A stretch of 64,000 nucleotides of DNA from Pseudomonas sp. H1h. GTDB lineage: Bacteria; Pseudomonadota; Gammaproteobacteria; Pseudomonadales; Pseudomonadaceae. How positions within the stretch are numbered: the stretch's first letter is position 1; each line of letters starts with the position of its first letter. The stretch is from the NCBI RefSeq assembly GCF_000633255.1, contig NZ_AYMJ01000031.1, positions 496,001 to 560,000 on the forward strand, given 5' to 3'. The position numbers and the translations under genes were made by a program. Below the pieces are notes generated by a model that was not told the origin of the DNA, did no database searches, and was given only the letters and a program-made list of their open reading frames with translations. Below are positions 25,936 to 34,639 of this stretch, in pieces.

Positions 25936-26727
25936 TCAGATCCCTTTGAAAATCCCCGGCCGCCGCTCAACCAGCGAACGCACCCCCTCCTTGGCATCCT
26001 CACTGCCGAGCAACTTCTTCACCAGCGCCGGCAACCCTTGCGCCGCCGCCGTCTCGCCTTCATAGCGTGCCTGCCGCGCCGACATCAGCGTCGCCTGCAC
26101 GCCCAGCGGGGCCTGTCGGGCAATGCGCTCGGCCAGTTCGATCGCTCGGGGCAACAGGTCCTCACTGGCCATCACTTCCTGCACCAGTCCCAGGCGCAGC
26201 GCATCATGCGCATCGAACTCATCACCGGTCAGCAGCCAGCGCATGGCATTGCCCCAGCCGGCCACTTGATGAAAGCGTAAGGTCGCGCCACCAAAAGGAA
26301 AAATCCCACGCTGCACTTCCATTTGCGCGAAGCGGGTATTGCTTGCGCACAGGTTGATATCCGCCGCGAGCATCAACTCGATTCCGATGGTCAGGCAGTA
26401 ACCCTGCGCGGCGACAATCACCGGTTTGCTGACCCGTGGCCCAACGAAAACGCCCCACGGATCGCAACCGCCGGTCGGAACCTGCCAGCCTTCGGCGAGC
26501 GCAGCACTCGCGTTCAACAAATCCAGACCGGCGGTAAAGTGCTCGCCATGCCCGAACACCACGGCCACCCGCGCTTCGCTGTCGGCCTCGAATTCACCGT
26601 AGGCCAGGCTCAGCGCATTGAGCAGGTCGAGGTCGAACGCATTGCGTTTGGCGGCCCGATCCAGGCCGATCAGGTGGACATGACCACGACGTTCACGGCT
26701 GACGCGGCCGGGGCAGGGCTGATTCAT
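25936..26727 (-). CDS. Enoyl-CoA hydratase/isomerase family protein
   Basis: The protein has 263 residues of the crotonase fold. It has RAAKRNAFDLDLLNAL near the N-terminus, the oxyanion loop HFTAGLDLL, and SKPVIVAAQGYCLTIGIELMLAADI. The catalytic Glu pair of true hydratases is not clear: MEVQRGIFPFGGAT keeps one Glu. A hydratase, isomerase or another crotonase reaction are all possible. ATG 26727 has GAGGATTTACCC upstream. It stands alone between a REP pair and the deaD leader. Confidence 0.87.
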   Translation of the reverse strand: MNQPCPGRVSRERRGHVHLIGLDRAAKRNAFDLDLLNALSLAYGEFEADSEARVAVVFGHGEHFTAGLDLLNASAALAEGWQVPTGGCDPWGVFVGPRVSKPVIVAAQGYCLTIGIELMLAADINLCASNTRFAQMEVQRGIFPFGGATLRFHQVAGWGNAMRWLLTGDEFDAHDALRLGLVQEVMASEDLLPRAIELAERIARQAPLGVQATLMSARQARYEGETAAAQGLPALVKKLLGSEDAKEGVRSLVERRPGIFKGI

Positions 26728-26922
26728 GGGTAAATCCTCGGGCGGGAAGGGCGGGTGCAGCGACGGTATGCCGCACATCGATGAATCGTTTAAGCGTCAT
26801 CACCCGCAGGGCCGGGCCTTTGCAAAATAGGCCTTCGCACGATTATCCGCAAAACCCCATTACACAGCGGTGACACACGGATTCAGGCGATAAAAAAAGC
26901 TCCCTTTTTGGGCAAATTCCGG

Positions 26923-27148
26923 TATAGTGCGCGCCGGCCTTTAACCGGGCCGCGTTTAGGTAGCGCAATTCCCCGAAGTCAGCTTCGGCTGCACGTCCGC
27001 ACTGCGGGCTCTTCCTTGACGATTCTTTTTCATTCATACGTTTTCGCAAATCCCCGCCGACAAAGCTGCCAGGGCGACTCTTGAGTCTCAACACGGCATG
27101 TGCAGCTTTGGAGCATGGGTCTTTGCGGATGCACTTAGAGGCAGACCC
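26923..27148 (+). promoter_or_regulatory. Promoter -10 and long structured leader of deaD
   Basis: TATAGT (26923-26928) is a good -10; no clear -35 is seen. The ~220-base leader holds: CCGAAG-TCAG-CTTCGG (26973-26988); CCGC-ACT-GCGG (26997-27007); CAAAGCTGC paired to GCAGCTTTG (27061-27069 / 27102-27110) enclosing GACTC-TT-GAGTC; and CATGGGTCT (27114-27122), exactly complementary to AGACCCATG (27143-27151), which includes the start codon. Confidence 0.6.
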
Positions 27149-28822
27149 ATGACCCAGGAAATCGGCGGCTTCGCCGCTCTTGAACTTCATCCCAATATTG
27201 TCGCTGCAGTAGTCGCTACCGGCTATGAAGAGCCTTCGGCCATTCAGCAGCAGTCGATCCCGATCATCCTCGCCGGTCACGATATGATTGGTCAGGCGCA
27301 AACCGGTACCGGTAAAACCGCTGCCTTTGCCCTGCCTATCCTGCACCGCATTGATCCGTCCAAGCGCGAGCCGCAAGCTCTGATCCTGGCCCCAACTCGT
27401 GAGTTGGCGCTACAAGTTGCAACCGCTTTCGAAACCTACGCCAAGCAAATGCCGGGCGTAACTGTTGTGGCTGTCTACGGCGGCGCGCCGATGGGCCCAC
27501 AATTGAAAGCAATCCGTAATGGCGCACAGATCGTTGTCGCCACTCCGGGCCGTCTGTGCGACCACCTGCGTCGCGACGAAAAAGTCCTCGCTACCGTGAA
27601 CCACCTGGTTCTGGACGAAGCAGACGAAATGCTCAAACTGGGCTTCATGGACGACCTGGAAGTTATCTTCAAGGCCATGCCGGAAACCCGTCAGACCGTA
27701 TTGTTCTCGGCGACCCTGCCGCAGTCGATCCGTGCCATCGCCGAGCGCCACCTGCGCGACCCGAAGCATGTGAAGATCCAGAGCAAGACCCAGACCGTTA
27801 CCGCGATCGAACAGGCTCACCTGTTGGTTCACGCTGACCAGAAGACGTCCGCCGTTCTCAGCTTGCTGGAAGTGGAAGATTTCGACGCTCTGATCATGTT
27901 CGTGCGCACCAAGCAAGCGACCCTGGATCTGGCCAGTGCCCTCGACGCCAAAGGCTACAAAGCCGCTGCGCTGAACGGTGACATCGCCCAGAACCAGCGT
28001 GAGCGCGTCATCGACTCGCTGAAAGATGGCCGTCTGGACATCGTTGTGGCGACTGACGTGGCTGCCCGTGGTCTGGACGTTCCGCGCATCACCCACGTAT
28101 TCAACGTGGACATGCCGTACGACCCAGAGTCCTACGTGCACCGTATCGGCCGTACCGGCCGTGCCGGTCGCGAAGGTCGTGCGTTGCTGCTGGTGACGCC
28201 ACGTGAGCGCCGCATGCTGCAAGTGATCGAGCGTGTAACTGGTCAGAAGGTTGCCGAAGTGCGTCTGCCGGACGCTCAGGCTGTTCTCGATGCACGCATC
28301 AAGAAACTGACCAACAGCCTGTCGCCGCTGGTCGCTGATGCCGAGTCGACTCACGGTGAGCTGCTCGATCGTCTGACTGCAGACATCGGCTGCACTCCGC
28401 GTGCTCTGGCTGCTGCTCTGCTGCGCAAGGCTACCAACGGTCAAGCGTTGAACCTGGCTGCGATCGAGAAGGAACGTCCACTGGTGCCGAACAACGCACC
28501 GCGTGGCGACCGTCCTGAGCGTTCCGGTGATCGTCCGGATCGTGGTGACCGCGAGCGTCGTGCGCCAATGCCTTTGGGCGAAGGTCGTGCCCGTTGCCGT
28601 ACCGCGCTGGGTGCGCGTGACGGTATCGCCGCCAAGAACCTGCTGGGCGCCATCCTCAATGAAGGTGGTCTGGCCCGCGAAGCGATCGGTCGCATCCAGG
28701 TGCGTGACAGCTTCAGCCTCGTCGAGCTGCCGGAAGATGGTTTGGACAAACTCCTGACCAAGCTGAAGGACACTCGTGTCGCTGGCAAGCAGCTGAAACT
28801 GCGTCGCTATCGCGAAGATTGA
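27149..28822 (+). CDS. deaD: DEAD-box ATP-dependent RNA helicase DeaD/CsdA
   Basis: The protein has 557 residues. The Q motif (YEEPSAIQQQSIPII) precedes Walker A AQTGTGKT (50-57). DEAD is in VLDEADEMLKLGF and SAT in LFSATLPQ. The C-terminal helicase core ends HRIGRTGRAGR. A DbpA-like RNA-binding domain follows a basic linker (RGDRPERSGDRPDRGD...) near residues 450-490. The family remodels RNA in ribosome assembly and cold adaptation. GAGG lies seven bases before ATG 27149; this ribosome site falls in the loop of the start-codon hairpin described for the leader. Confidence 0.95.
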   Translation: MTQEIGGFAALELHPNIVAAVVATGYEEPSAIQQQSIPIILAGHDMIGQAQTGTGKTAAFALPILHRIDPSKREPQALILAPTRELALQVATAFETYAKQMPGVTVVAVYGGAPMGPQLKAIRNGAQIVVATPGRLCDHLRRDEKVLATVNHLVLDEADEMLKLGFMDDLEVIFKAMPETRQTVLFSATLPQSIRAIAERHLRDPKHVKIQSKTQTVTAIEQAHLLVHADQKTSAVLSLLEVEDFDALIMFVRTKQATLDLASALDAKGYKAAALNGDIAQNQRERVIDSLKDGRLDIVVATDVAARGLDVPRITHVFNVDMPYDPESYVHRIGRTGRAGREGRALLLVTPRERRMLQVIERVTGQKVAEVRLPDAQAVLDARIKKLTNSLSPLVADAESTHGELLDRLTADIGCTPRALAAALLRKATNGQALNLAAIEKERPLVPNNAPRGDRPERSGDRPDRGDRERRAPMPLGEGRARCRTALGARDGIAAKNLLGAILNEGGLAREAIGRIQVRDSFSLVELPEDGLDKLLTKLKDTRVAGKQLKLRRYRED

Positions 28823-28851
28823 TCCGCCCCTGGGCTGATTGATCGAACATA

Positions 28852-28880
28852 AAAAATCCCCGACTGGTTCGGGGATTTTT
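28852..28880. terminator. Bidirectional terminator between deaD and the dioxygenase gene
   Basis: The 12-base stem AAAAATCCCCGA / TCGGGGATTTTT with a five-base loop can end both converging transcripts. Confidence 0.9.
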
Positions 28881-28937
28881 TATGCCTGCCTTTCGGGTTG
28901 CCACACCAGCCTGTACGCGAGCCTGCTCGGGAATGCG

Positions 28938-29705
28938 TCAGCCGAAGCGATAAATGTCCATACCCAGCGCCCCCATGGTGAACCCTTGGTGCGCCACGCT
29001 GAACTCACCCCCGGCACCGCGGGCAAAATACAACGGCAACAAATGCTCGTCACTCGGATGGCTGCGCACCGCGTTCGGCGCCTGCTGACGGTAGTCGTGC
29101 AGTGCCGTCTCATCGTCAGCGGCAAGCTTGTCGATGATCCAGTCGCGAAAGTCCCTGGCCCACGGCTCGACGCTGTCCGGGCCGGCGTGCCAGTCCAGTT
29201 CACGCAGATTGTGTGTGATGCTACCAGAGCCAATCAGCAAAATGCCCTGATCGCGCAGGCTCGCCAGCGCTTGCCCCACGCGGGTTTGCAGCGCCGGGCC
29301 GCCGCGACTCGGCAGCGAAACCTGCACCACCGGGATATCCGCTTGCGGATACATCAGCGACAGTGGCACCCACACACCGTGATCGAACGGGCGTTGCGGA
29401 TCGAGACGTGCTGGCAGATGCGCGGCCTGCAGTAATTGGGCGACCTCGGCCGCCAGTTGCGGGTCGCCCGGTGCCGGGTACTGCACGTCGAACAGGGCGC
29501 GCGGGAAGCCACTGAAGTCATGCCAGGTTTCCGGCTGCGCGTGGCTGCTGACCAGCAGTTCGTGGCTCTCCCAGTGCGCGGAGACGATCACGATGGCTTT
29601 CGGTCGGGGCAACTCGGCTGCCAGGCGCTTCAGGGCCGGGCCGCTGGCGCCTGGCTCCAGAGCAAGCATGGGTGAGCCGTGGGAAATAAACAGGCTGGGA
29701 AACAT
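28938..29705 (-). CDS. DODA-type extradiol aromatic ring-opening dioxygenase (YgiD family)
   Basis: The protein has 255 residues of the LigB-like DODA family. The metal-binding His are in SLFISHGSPM and SAHWESHE, with FDHGVWVPLSLMYP and GSGSITHNLREL further on. It splits catechol-type rings such as DOPA (4,5-DOPA dioxygenase activity in E. coli YgiD) or acts as a promiscuous zinc enzyme. The native substrate here is unknown. The start is 103 bases from divergent tpm. Confidence 0.9.
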   Translation of the reverse strand: MFPSLFISHGSPMLALEPGASGPALKRLAAELPRPKAIVIVSAHWESHELLVSSHAQPETWHDFSGFPRALFDVQYPAPGDPQLAAEVAQLLQAAHLPARLDPQRPFDHGVWVPLSLMYPQADIPVVQVSLPSRGGPALQTRVGQALASLRDQGILLIGSGSITHNLRELDWHAGPDSVEPWARDFRDWIIDKLAADDETALHDYRQQAPNAVRSHPSDEHLLPLYFARGAGGEFSVAHQGFTMGALGMDIYRFG

Positions 29706-29808
29706 GATGGGTTCCTGAGCGGTAAGATGGCCTCATCTTCAGTCAGACCATTGATCTAAATCTAATATAAGTTTTAACGCCTTTTGATCGAATTTATTGG
29801 AGGGATGC

Positions 29809-30465
29809 ATGCAGCCTGAGTTTTGGCACAAGAAGTGGGAGTCCAATCAGATCGGCTTTCATTTGCCTGAGGTAAACCCGTATTTGCAGCGTCACTGGCC
29901 GCAACTGGCCCTCCAGGCGCAGGCGCGGGTGTTGGTGCCGTTGTGCGGGAAAAGTCTGGATCTGGCATGGCTGGCTGGGCGCGGTCATCAGGTGCTAGGG
30001 ATCGAATTATCGGAAAGGGCTATTGAGGACTTCTTCGGTGAGCATCAGATAGCGCCGCAGATCAGCGAAAAGGGCGCGTTCAAGGTCTATCGTGGTGACG
30101 GTATTGAGTTGTGGTGTGGCGATTTCTTCGCATTGACCGCAGGCGACGTGGCAGATTGCGCGGCGCTGTATGACCGGGCCGCGCTGATTGCCTTGCCGCC
30201 GGCGATGCGTGAGCGCTATGCGACGCATCTGCAGCAGATCCTGCCGCAGGCGGTGCAAGGGTTGCTGATCACGCTGGATTACGATCAGGCGCAGATGTCC
30301 GGGCCGCCGTTTGCGGTGGGTGATGATGAGGTGCAGCGCTTGCTGGGACATGCGTGGCAGGTGCAGATGCTTGAAGAGCAGGATGTGCTGGGGGAGAGCT
30401 GGAAGTTCCTGCAGGCGGGAGTGACGCGGCTGGGGGAGCGGGTTTACCGCATCACTGGCCGGTAG
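29809..30465 (+). CDS. tpm: Thiopurine S-methyltransferase
   Basis: The protein has 218 residues. The Tpm family start MQPEFWHKKWESNQIGFHL and the SAM motif VLVPLCGKSLDLAWLAGRGHQVLGIELS are clear. The C-terminus is ...QVQMLEEQDVLGESWKFLQAGVTRLGERVYRITGR. It methylates thiopurines and, in Pseudomonas, tellurite or selenium compounds. GGAGGGATGC precedes ATG 29809. Its terminal 110 bases are the parent of a tandem array described at 30355-31443. Confidence 0.94.
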   Translation: MQPEFWHKKWESNQIGFHLPEVNPYLQRHWPQLALQAQARVLVPLCGKSLDLAWLAGRGHQVLGIELSERAIEDFFGEHQIAPQISEKGAFKVYRGDGIELWCGDFFALTAGDVADCAALYDRAALIALPPAMRERYATHLQQILPQAVQGLLITLDYDQAQMSGPPFAVGDDEVQRLLGHAWQVQMLEEQDVLGESWKFLQAGVTRLGERVYRITGR

Positions 30466-31443
30466 TTTTTTGTCGGCATTAATGGCCTCTTCGCGAGCAA
30501 GCCCGCTCCCACAGGGGATCGCGGGTGTTCTCGGCATCTTGAATATACGAAAAATCACTGTGGGAGGGGGCTTGCTCCCGAAGGGGCCAGAACGGGTGTC
30601 TGGCAGGTGTAGATGCTTGAAGAGCAGGCGGGAGTGACGCGGCTGGGGGAGCGGGTTTACCGCGTCACTGGCCGGTAGTTTTTTGTCGGCATTAACGGCC
30701 TCTTCGCGAGCAAGCCCGCTCCCACAGGGGATCGCGGGTGTTCTCGGCATCTTGAATACACAAAAAACATTGTGGGAGGGGGCTTGCTCCCGAAGAGGCC
30801 AGAACCGATGTCTGGCAGGTGCAGATGCTTGAAGAGCAGGCGGGAGTGACGCGGCTAGGGGAGCGGGTTTACCGCGTCACTGGCCGGTAGTTTTTTGCCG
30901 GCATTAACGGCCTCTTCGCGAGCAAGCCCGCTCCCACAGGGGATCGCGGGTGTTCTCGGTATCTTGAATACACAAAAATCACTGTGGGAGGGGGCTTGCT
31001 CCCGAAGGGGCCAGAACGGGTGTCTGGCAGGTGCAGATGCTTGAAGAGCAGGCGGGAGTGACGCGGCTGGAGGAGCGGGTTTACCGCGTCACTGGCCGGT
31101 AGTTTTTTGTCGGCATTAACGGCCTCTTCGCGAGCAAGCCCGCTCCCACAGGGGATCGCGGGTGTTCTCGGCATCTTGAATATACGAAAAATCACTGTGG
31201 GAGGGGGCTTGCTCCCGAAGGGGCCAGAACGGGTGTCTGGCAGGTGCAGATGCTTGAAGAGCAGGCGGGAGTGACGCGGCTGGGGGAGCGGGTTTACCGC
31301 GTCACTGGCCGGTAGTTTTTTGTCGGCATTAACGGCCTCTTCGCGAGCAAGCCCGCTCCCACAGGGGGATCGCGGGTGTTCTCGGCATCTTGAATACACA
31401 AAAAACATTGTGGGAGGGGGCTTGCTCCCGAAGGGGCCAGAAC
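30355..31443. repeat. Tandem array of tpm 3'-end plus REP pair units (5 units)
   Basis: Unit 1 is the true tpm tail and its following REP pair. Four further units start at 30601, 30813, 31025 and 31238 (period 212-213 bases), each beginning TGGCAGGTG(C/T)AGATGCTTGA. Each copy repeats the end of tpm with a 33-base internal deletion relative to the gene. It then carries a REP arm TTCGCGAGCAAGCCCGCTCC, a spacer and the facing arm TGTGGGAGGGGGCTTGCTCC. The copies share an Ile-to-Val change (CGCGTCACTGG). Open frames seen here on the minus strand are artefacts of the array. Confidence 0.95.
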
Positions 31444-31466
31444 AGGCGCCGCATAATCCAGAGCAT

Positions 31467-31498
31467 AAAAAAGGCCCGCATCGCTGCGGGCCTTTTCT
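31467..31498. terminator. Terminator of htpX (also ends tpm-array transcription)
   Basis: The 12-base stem AAAAGGCCCGCA / TGCGGGCCTTTT with loop TCGC can act in both directions. It lies 17 bases past the htpX stop. Confidence 0.9.
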
Positions 31499-31515
31499 TT
31501 ACTGCGCCAAACCGA

Positions 31516-32403
31516 TCAACCGCGACGACGCAGGGCGTCGATACGCTCTTCCAGCGGCGGGTGGCTCATGAACATGCGGGCGAAGCCCTGCTTGATGCCA
31601 CCGTTGATGCCGAAGGCATTCAGGGTGTCGGGCATGTGTACCGGCAGGCCCTGTTCGGCGCGCAGGCGTTGCAGGGCGCCGATCATTGCGTTGGTGCCGG
31701 CCAACCGTGCACCGGCCTCGTCGGCACGGAATTCGCGTTTGCGCGAGAACCACATGACGATGGCGCTGGCGAGAATGCCCAGTACCAATTCGGCGAAGAT
31801 GGTCGCCACGTAGTAGGCGATACCCTGGCCTTCCTCGTTCTTGAAGATCACCTTGTCGACGAAGTTGCCGATGATCCGCGCAAAGAACATCACGAAGGTG
31901 TTCACCACGCCCTGGATCAACGCCAGGGTGACCATGTCACCGTTGGCGACGTGGCCGATTTCGTGGGCCAGTACGGCTTTCACTTCGTCCGGCGAAAAGC
32001 GCTCGAGCAGGCCCTGGCTGACCGCGACCAGCGCGTCGTTCTTGTTCCAGCCGGTGGCGAAGGCGTTTGCTTCGTAGGCCGGGAAAATACCGACTTCGGG
32101 CATCTTGATCCCGGCTTCGCGGGACAGTTGCTCGACGGTTTGCAGCAGCCATTGCTCATGCCGGGTACGTGGCTGGCTGATGATCTGGGTGCTGGTGCTC
32201 ATCTTCGCCATCCACTTGGAGATGAACAGCGAGAACAGCGAACCGGCGAAACCAAAGACCGCACAGAAAACCAGCAGCTGACTGAGGTTGAGATCAACCC
32301 CGTTGGCCGCCATGAACCCGTTGAAGCCGAACAGGCTCAGGGTGATGCTGGCTATCAGCACGACCGCCAGGTTAGTGGCCAAAAACAGCAGGATGCGCAT
32401 CAT
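31516..32403 (-). CDS. htpX: HtpX membrane zinc metalloprotease
   Basis: The protein has 295 residues. Two N-terminal membrane spans (about 5-25 and 40-60) precede the cytoplasmic HExxH site HEIGH (147-151). The third zinc ligand Glu is in REFRADEAG, and two more spans lie between. HtpX degrades misfolded inner-membrane proteins with FtsH. The gene starts with two Met codons; GGAG lies 12 bases before the first. In other gamma-proteobacteria it is heat- or envelope-stress induced; no clear sigma-32 promoter is visible here. Confidence 0.95.
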   Translation of the reverse strand: MMRILLFLATNLAVVLIASITLSLFGFNGFMAANGVDLNLSQLLVFCAVFGFAGSLFSLFISKWMAKMSTSTQIISQPRTRHEQWLLQTVEQLSREAGIKMPEVGIFPAYEANAFATGWNKNDALVAVSQGLLERFSPDEVKAVLAHEIGHVANGDMVTLALIQGVVNTFVMFFARIIGNFVDKVIFKNEEGQGIAYYVATIFAELVLGILASAIVMWFSRKREFRADEAGARLAGTNAMIGALQRLRAEQGLPVHMPDTLNAFGINGGIKQGFARMFMSHPPLEERIDALRRRG

Positions 32404-32707
32404 GGTTGTAGAAATCTCCTCAAGCTAAAGATGTAGCGTACTGCGGGGTATATAAGGTGCGGCACCGGGTGATTCAACCGAGTGACTATTTCAAACTGTG
32501 TCCTACAGCGGAATCCATGGCGGGCAGGTCATTCCCCACGAGCAAAACCGAAAGGACTGACAGACAGCCGCCACCCGCCGCCATTACGTCAGATGCGTGT
32601 AAGCCATACGAATCGCAAGTGTAGAAGGCGCAGCGAGGCGGGGAGGGCAGAAGTGTTGCTGAATCAGACAGTGCGCAACGTTCGGCCCGTTGCGCACGGT
32701 CTGGCCG
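32404..32707. other. Intergenic region between htpX and alaA
   Basis: A TATATA box (about 32448-32453) could serve as the htpX -10. A perfect 10-base stem-loop GTGCGCAACG / CGTTGCGCAC (32671-32697) follows the alaA stop without a U tract. No credible gene is present. Confidence 0.5.
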
Positions 32708-33919
32708 TTACTGGCGGTAGGACTTGAGGAAGTTGCCGATGCGCCCGATGGCCATCTCGAGGTCGTCGACACGTGGCAGGGTCACCACGCGGAAGTGATC
32801 CGGCCACGGCCAGTTGAACGCTGTACCTTGCACTACCAGCAGCTTCTCGGAGAGCAGCAGGTCCAGCACGAACTTCTCGTCGTTGTGGATCGGGCAGACC
32901 TTCGGGTCGATCTTCGGGAACGCGTACAGCGCGCCCATCGGCTTGACGCAGCTGACACCCGGAATGTCGTTGAGCAGCTCCCATGTGCGGTTGCGCTGCT
33001 CCAGCAGACGACCCTGCGGCAGTACCAGGTCATTGATGCTCTGGTAACCACCGAGGGCGGTCTGGATCGCATGCTGGCTCGGCACGTTGGCACACAGGCG
33101 CATGTTGGCCAGCATGTCGATGCCTTCGATGTAACTCTGGGCATTGTGTTTCGGCCCGGAGATGGCGATCCAGCCGGAGCGGAAGCCGGCGACGCGGTAG
33201 GATTTCGACAGACCATTGAAGGTCAGGCATAGCAGGTCAGGAGCCAGCGAAGCGGTGCAGATGTGCACGGCATCGTCGTAGAGGATCTTGTCGTAGATCT
33301 CGTCGGAGAACACCACCAGGTTGTGTGCACGGGCGATTTCCAGCATGCCCAGCAGGACTTCCTTCGAATACACCGCACCGGTCGGGTTGTTTGGGTTGAT
33401 GATCACCATGGCCTTGGTGTTCGGGGTGATCTTGGCCTTGATGTCGGCCAGGTCAGGGAACCAGCCGGCACCTTCGTCGCACAGGTAATGCACGGCGTTA
33501 CCGCCGGCCAGACTCACGGCGGCGGTCCACAGCGGGTAGTCCGGCGCTGGCACCAGAACTTCGTCACCGTTGTTGAGCAGCGCCTGCAACGACATCACGA
33601 TCAGTTCGGACACGCCGTTGCCCAGGTAGATGTCTTCGATGCCGACACCTTCAACATTTTTTTGCTGGTAGTACTGCATCACCGCTTTACGTGCGCTGAA
33701 CAGGCCTTTGGAGTCGCTGTAGCCCTGGGCCGTCGGCAAGTTGCGGATCACATCCTGGAGAATTTCGTCCGGCGCTTCGAAACCAAACGGCGCCGGGTTG
33801 CCGATGTTCAGCTTGAGGATGCGCTGGCCTTCCTCTTCCAGACGTTTGGCGTGCTTGAGCACTGGGCCGCGAATGTCGTAGCAGACGTTGGCGAGCTTGT
33901 TCGATTTGCTGAACTGCAT
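32708..33919 (-). CDS. alaA: Pyridoxal-phosphate aminotransferase, AlaA type
   Basis: The protein has 403 residues, aspartate-aminotransferase fold I. The PLP-binding Lys is in FNGLSKSYRVAGFRSGW. NPNNPTGAVYS, VFSDEIYDKI and the C-terminal FRVVTLPRVDDLE segment match. The nearest named family is E. coli AlaA (glutamate-pyruvate transaminase). ATG 33919 begins the conserved domain; the frame runs further upstream through non-coding sequence. It lies beside msrB in the same order as recalled for P. aeruginosa. Confidence 0.93.
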   Translation of the reverse strand: MQFSKSNKLANVCYDIRGPVLKHAKRLEEEGQRILKLNIGNPAPFGFEAPDEILQDVIRNLPTAQGYSDSKGLFSARKAVMQYYQQKNVEGVGIEDIYLGNGVSELIVMSLQALLNNGDEVLVPAPDYPLWTAAVSLAGGNAVHYLCDEGAGWFPDLADIKAKITPNTKAMVIINPNNPTGAVYSKEVLLGMLEIARAHNLVVFSDEIYDKILYDDAVHICTASLAPDLLCLTFNGLSKSYRVAGFRSGWIAISGPKHNAQSYIEGIDMLANMRLCANVPSQHAIQTALGGYQSINDLVLPQGRLLEQRNRTWELLNDIPGVSCVKPMGALYAFPKIDPKVCPIHNDEKFVLDLLLSEKLLVVQGTAFNWPWPDHFRVVTLPRVDDLEMAIGRIGNFLKSYRQ

Positions 33920-34142
33920 GGCGATGTGATCCCGAAAATGAACGATCCAGACGGCGAATGGACAACCGTGCTGGGATTCCTGCGTCTTCGCACAGGCGGA
34001 GTCTTGCGCCGTGGCGCCGAGAATCCGTTTGAATGCGCCCGGTCTGGCTGCCAGACTGGCGTGTGACGAGGCGCAATCATACGTGCCACCCGATCCGTGG
34101 AAAAGGTACAGATCGGGCTTTTTCAGCCGCTGAGGTGTGATG

Positions 34143-34538
34143 ATGGAAAAGTTGGAAAAAACCCTGGAAGAATGGCGTGCGATGCTCGACCCGGAGCAGT
34201 ACAACGTTTGCCGACTCAGTGCTACCGAACGGCCGTTCTCCGGCAAATACAACGCCACCAAAACCGATGGCGTCTATCACTGCGTCTGCTGCAATGAAGC
34301 GCTGTTCGACTCCAGGACCAAATTCGATTCCGGCTGCGGCTGGCCAAGCTTCTACGCGCCGATCGGCGAAAGCGCCATGACCGAGATTCGCGATACCAGC
34401 CACGGCATGATTCGCACCGAGGTCAAGTGTGCTCGCTGCGATGCGCATCTGGGCCACGTATTCCCTGACGGTCCGCCACCGACTGGCCTGCGTTATTGCA
34501 TCAACTCGGTGTGCCTGAATCTCGAGCCGCGCGAGTAA
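34143..34538 (+). CDS. msrB: Peptide methionine-R-sulfoxide reductase MsrB
   Basis: The protein has 131 residues. Zinc is held by two CxxC pairs (Cys47/Cys50 and Cys96/Cys99). The catalytic Cys119 is in RYCINS. A possible resolving Cys65 lies in FDSGCGWPSF. MsrB repairs the R-form of oxidised methionine in proteins. Three consecutive starts exist (GTG 34137, ATG 34140 and ATG 34143); GAGG is seven bases from 34143, so I use it. It is 101 bases upstream of gpx, separated by the palindrome described next. Confidence 0.95.
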   Translation: MEKLEKTLEEWRAMLDPEQYNVCRLSATERPFSGKYNATKTDGVYHCVCCNEALFDSRTKFDSGCGWPSFYAPIGESAMTEIRDTSHGMIRTEVKCARCDAHLGHVFPDGPPPTGLRYCINSVCLNLEPRE

Positions 34539-34571
34539 TCGAACGGGCGACCTGCGGGCCGCCTTTCGGAT

Positions 34572-34595
34572 AATTAAATTGCACACAATTTAATT
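34572..34595 (+). promoter_or_regulatory. Perfect palindrome, likely OspR operator
   Basis: AATTAAATTG and CAATTTAATT form a perfect 10-base inverted repeat around CACA, 44 bases before gpx. It is AT-rich like known OhrR/OspR sites in other bacteria (TTGCxCxCAA core). It lies in the gap between msrB and gpx. Confidence 0.6.
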
Positions 34596-34639
34596 GCTCG
34601 CTATGTTTGGTTTTTCCCGATAACCCGTGGAGCCGACTC

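Noticed and set aside
28905..28936. Isolated GCGAGCCTGCTCGGGAATGCG stretch after deaD
   Set aside because: Looks like a decayed single REP arm; too short and diverged to call as an element.
30007..30750. 247-residue minus-strand frame overlapping tpm
   Set aside because: It is antisense to tpm and repeat-derived at its N-terminal end; no family resemblance.
30869..31408. 179-residue minus-strand open frame over the tpm/REP array
   Set aside because: Its peptide is itself internally repeated with the array's 212-base period and has no ribosome site; it is translated repeat DNA.
32482..32727. 81-residue plus-strand frame in the htpX/alaA gap
   Set aside because: Overlaps a stem-loop and the end of alaA; basic random-like composition.
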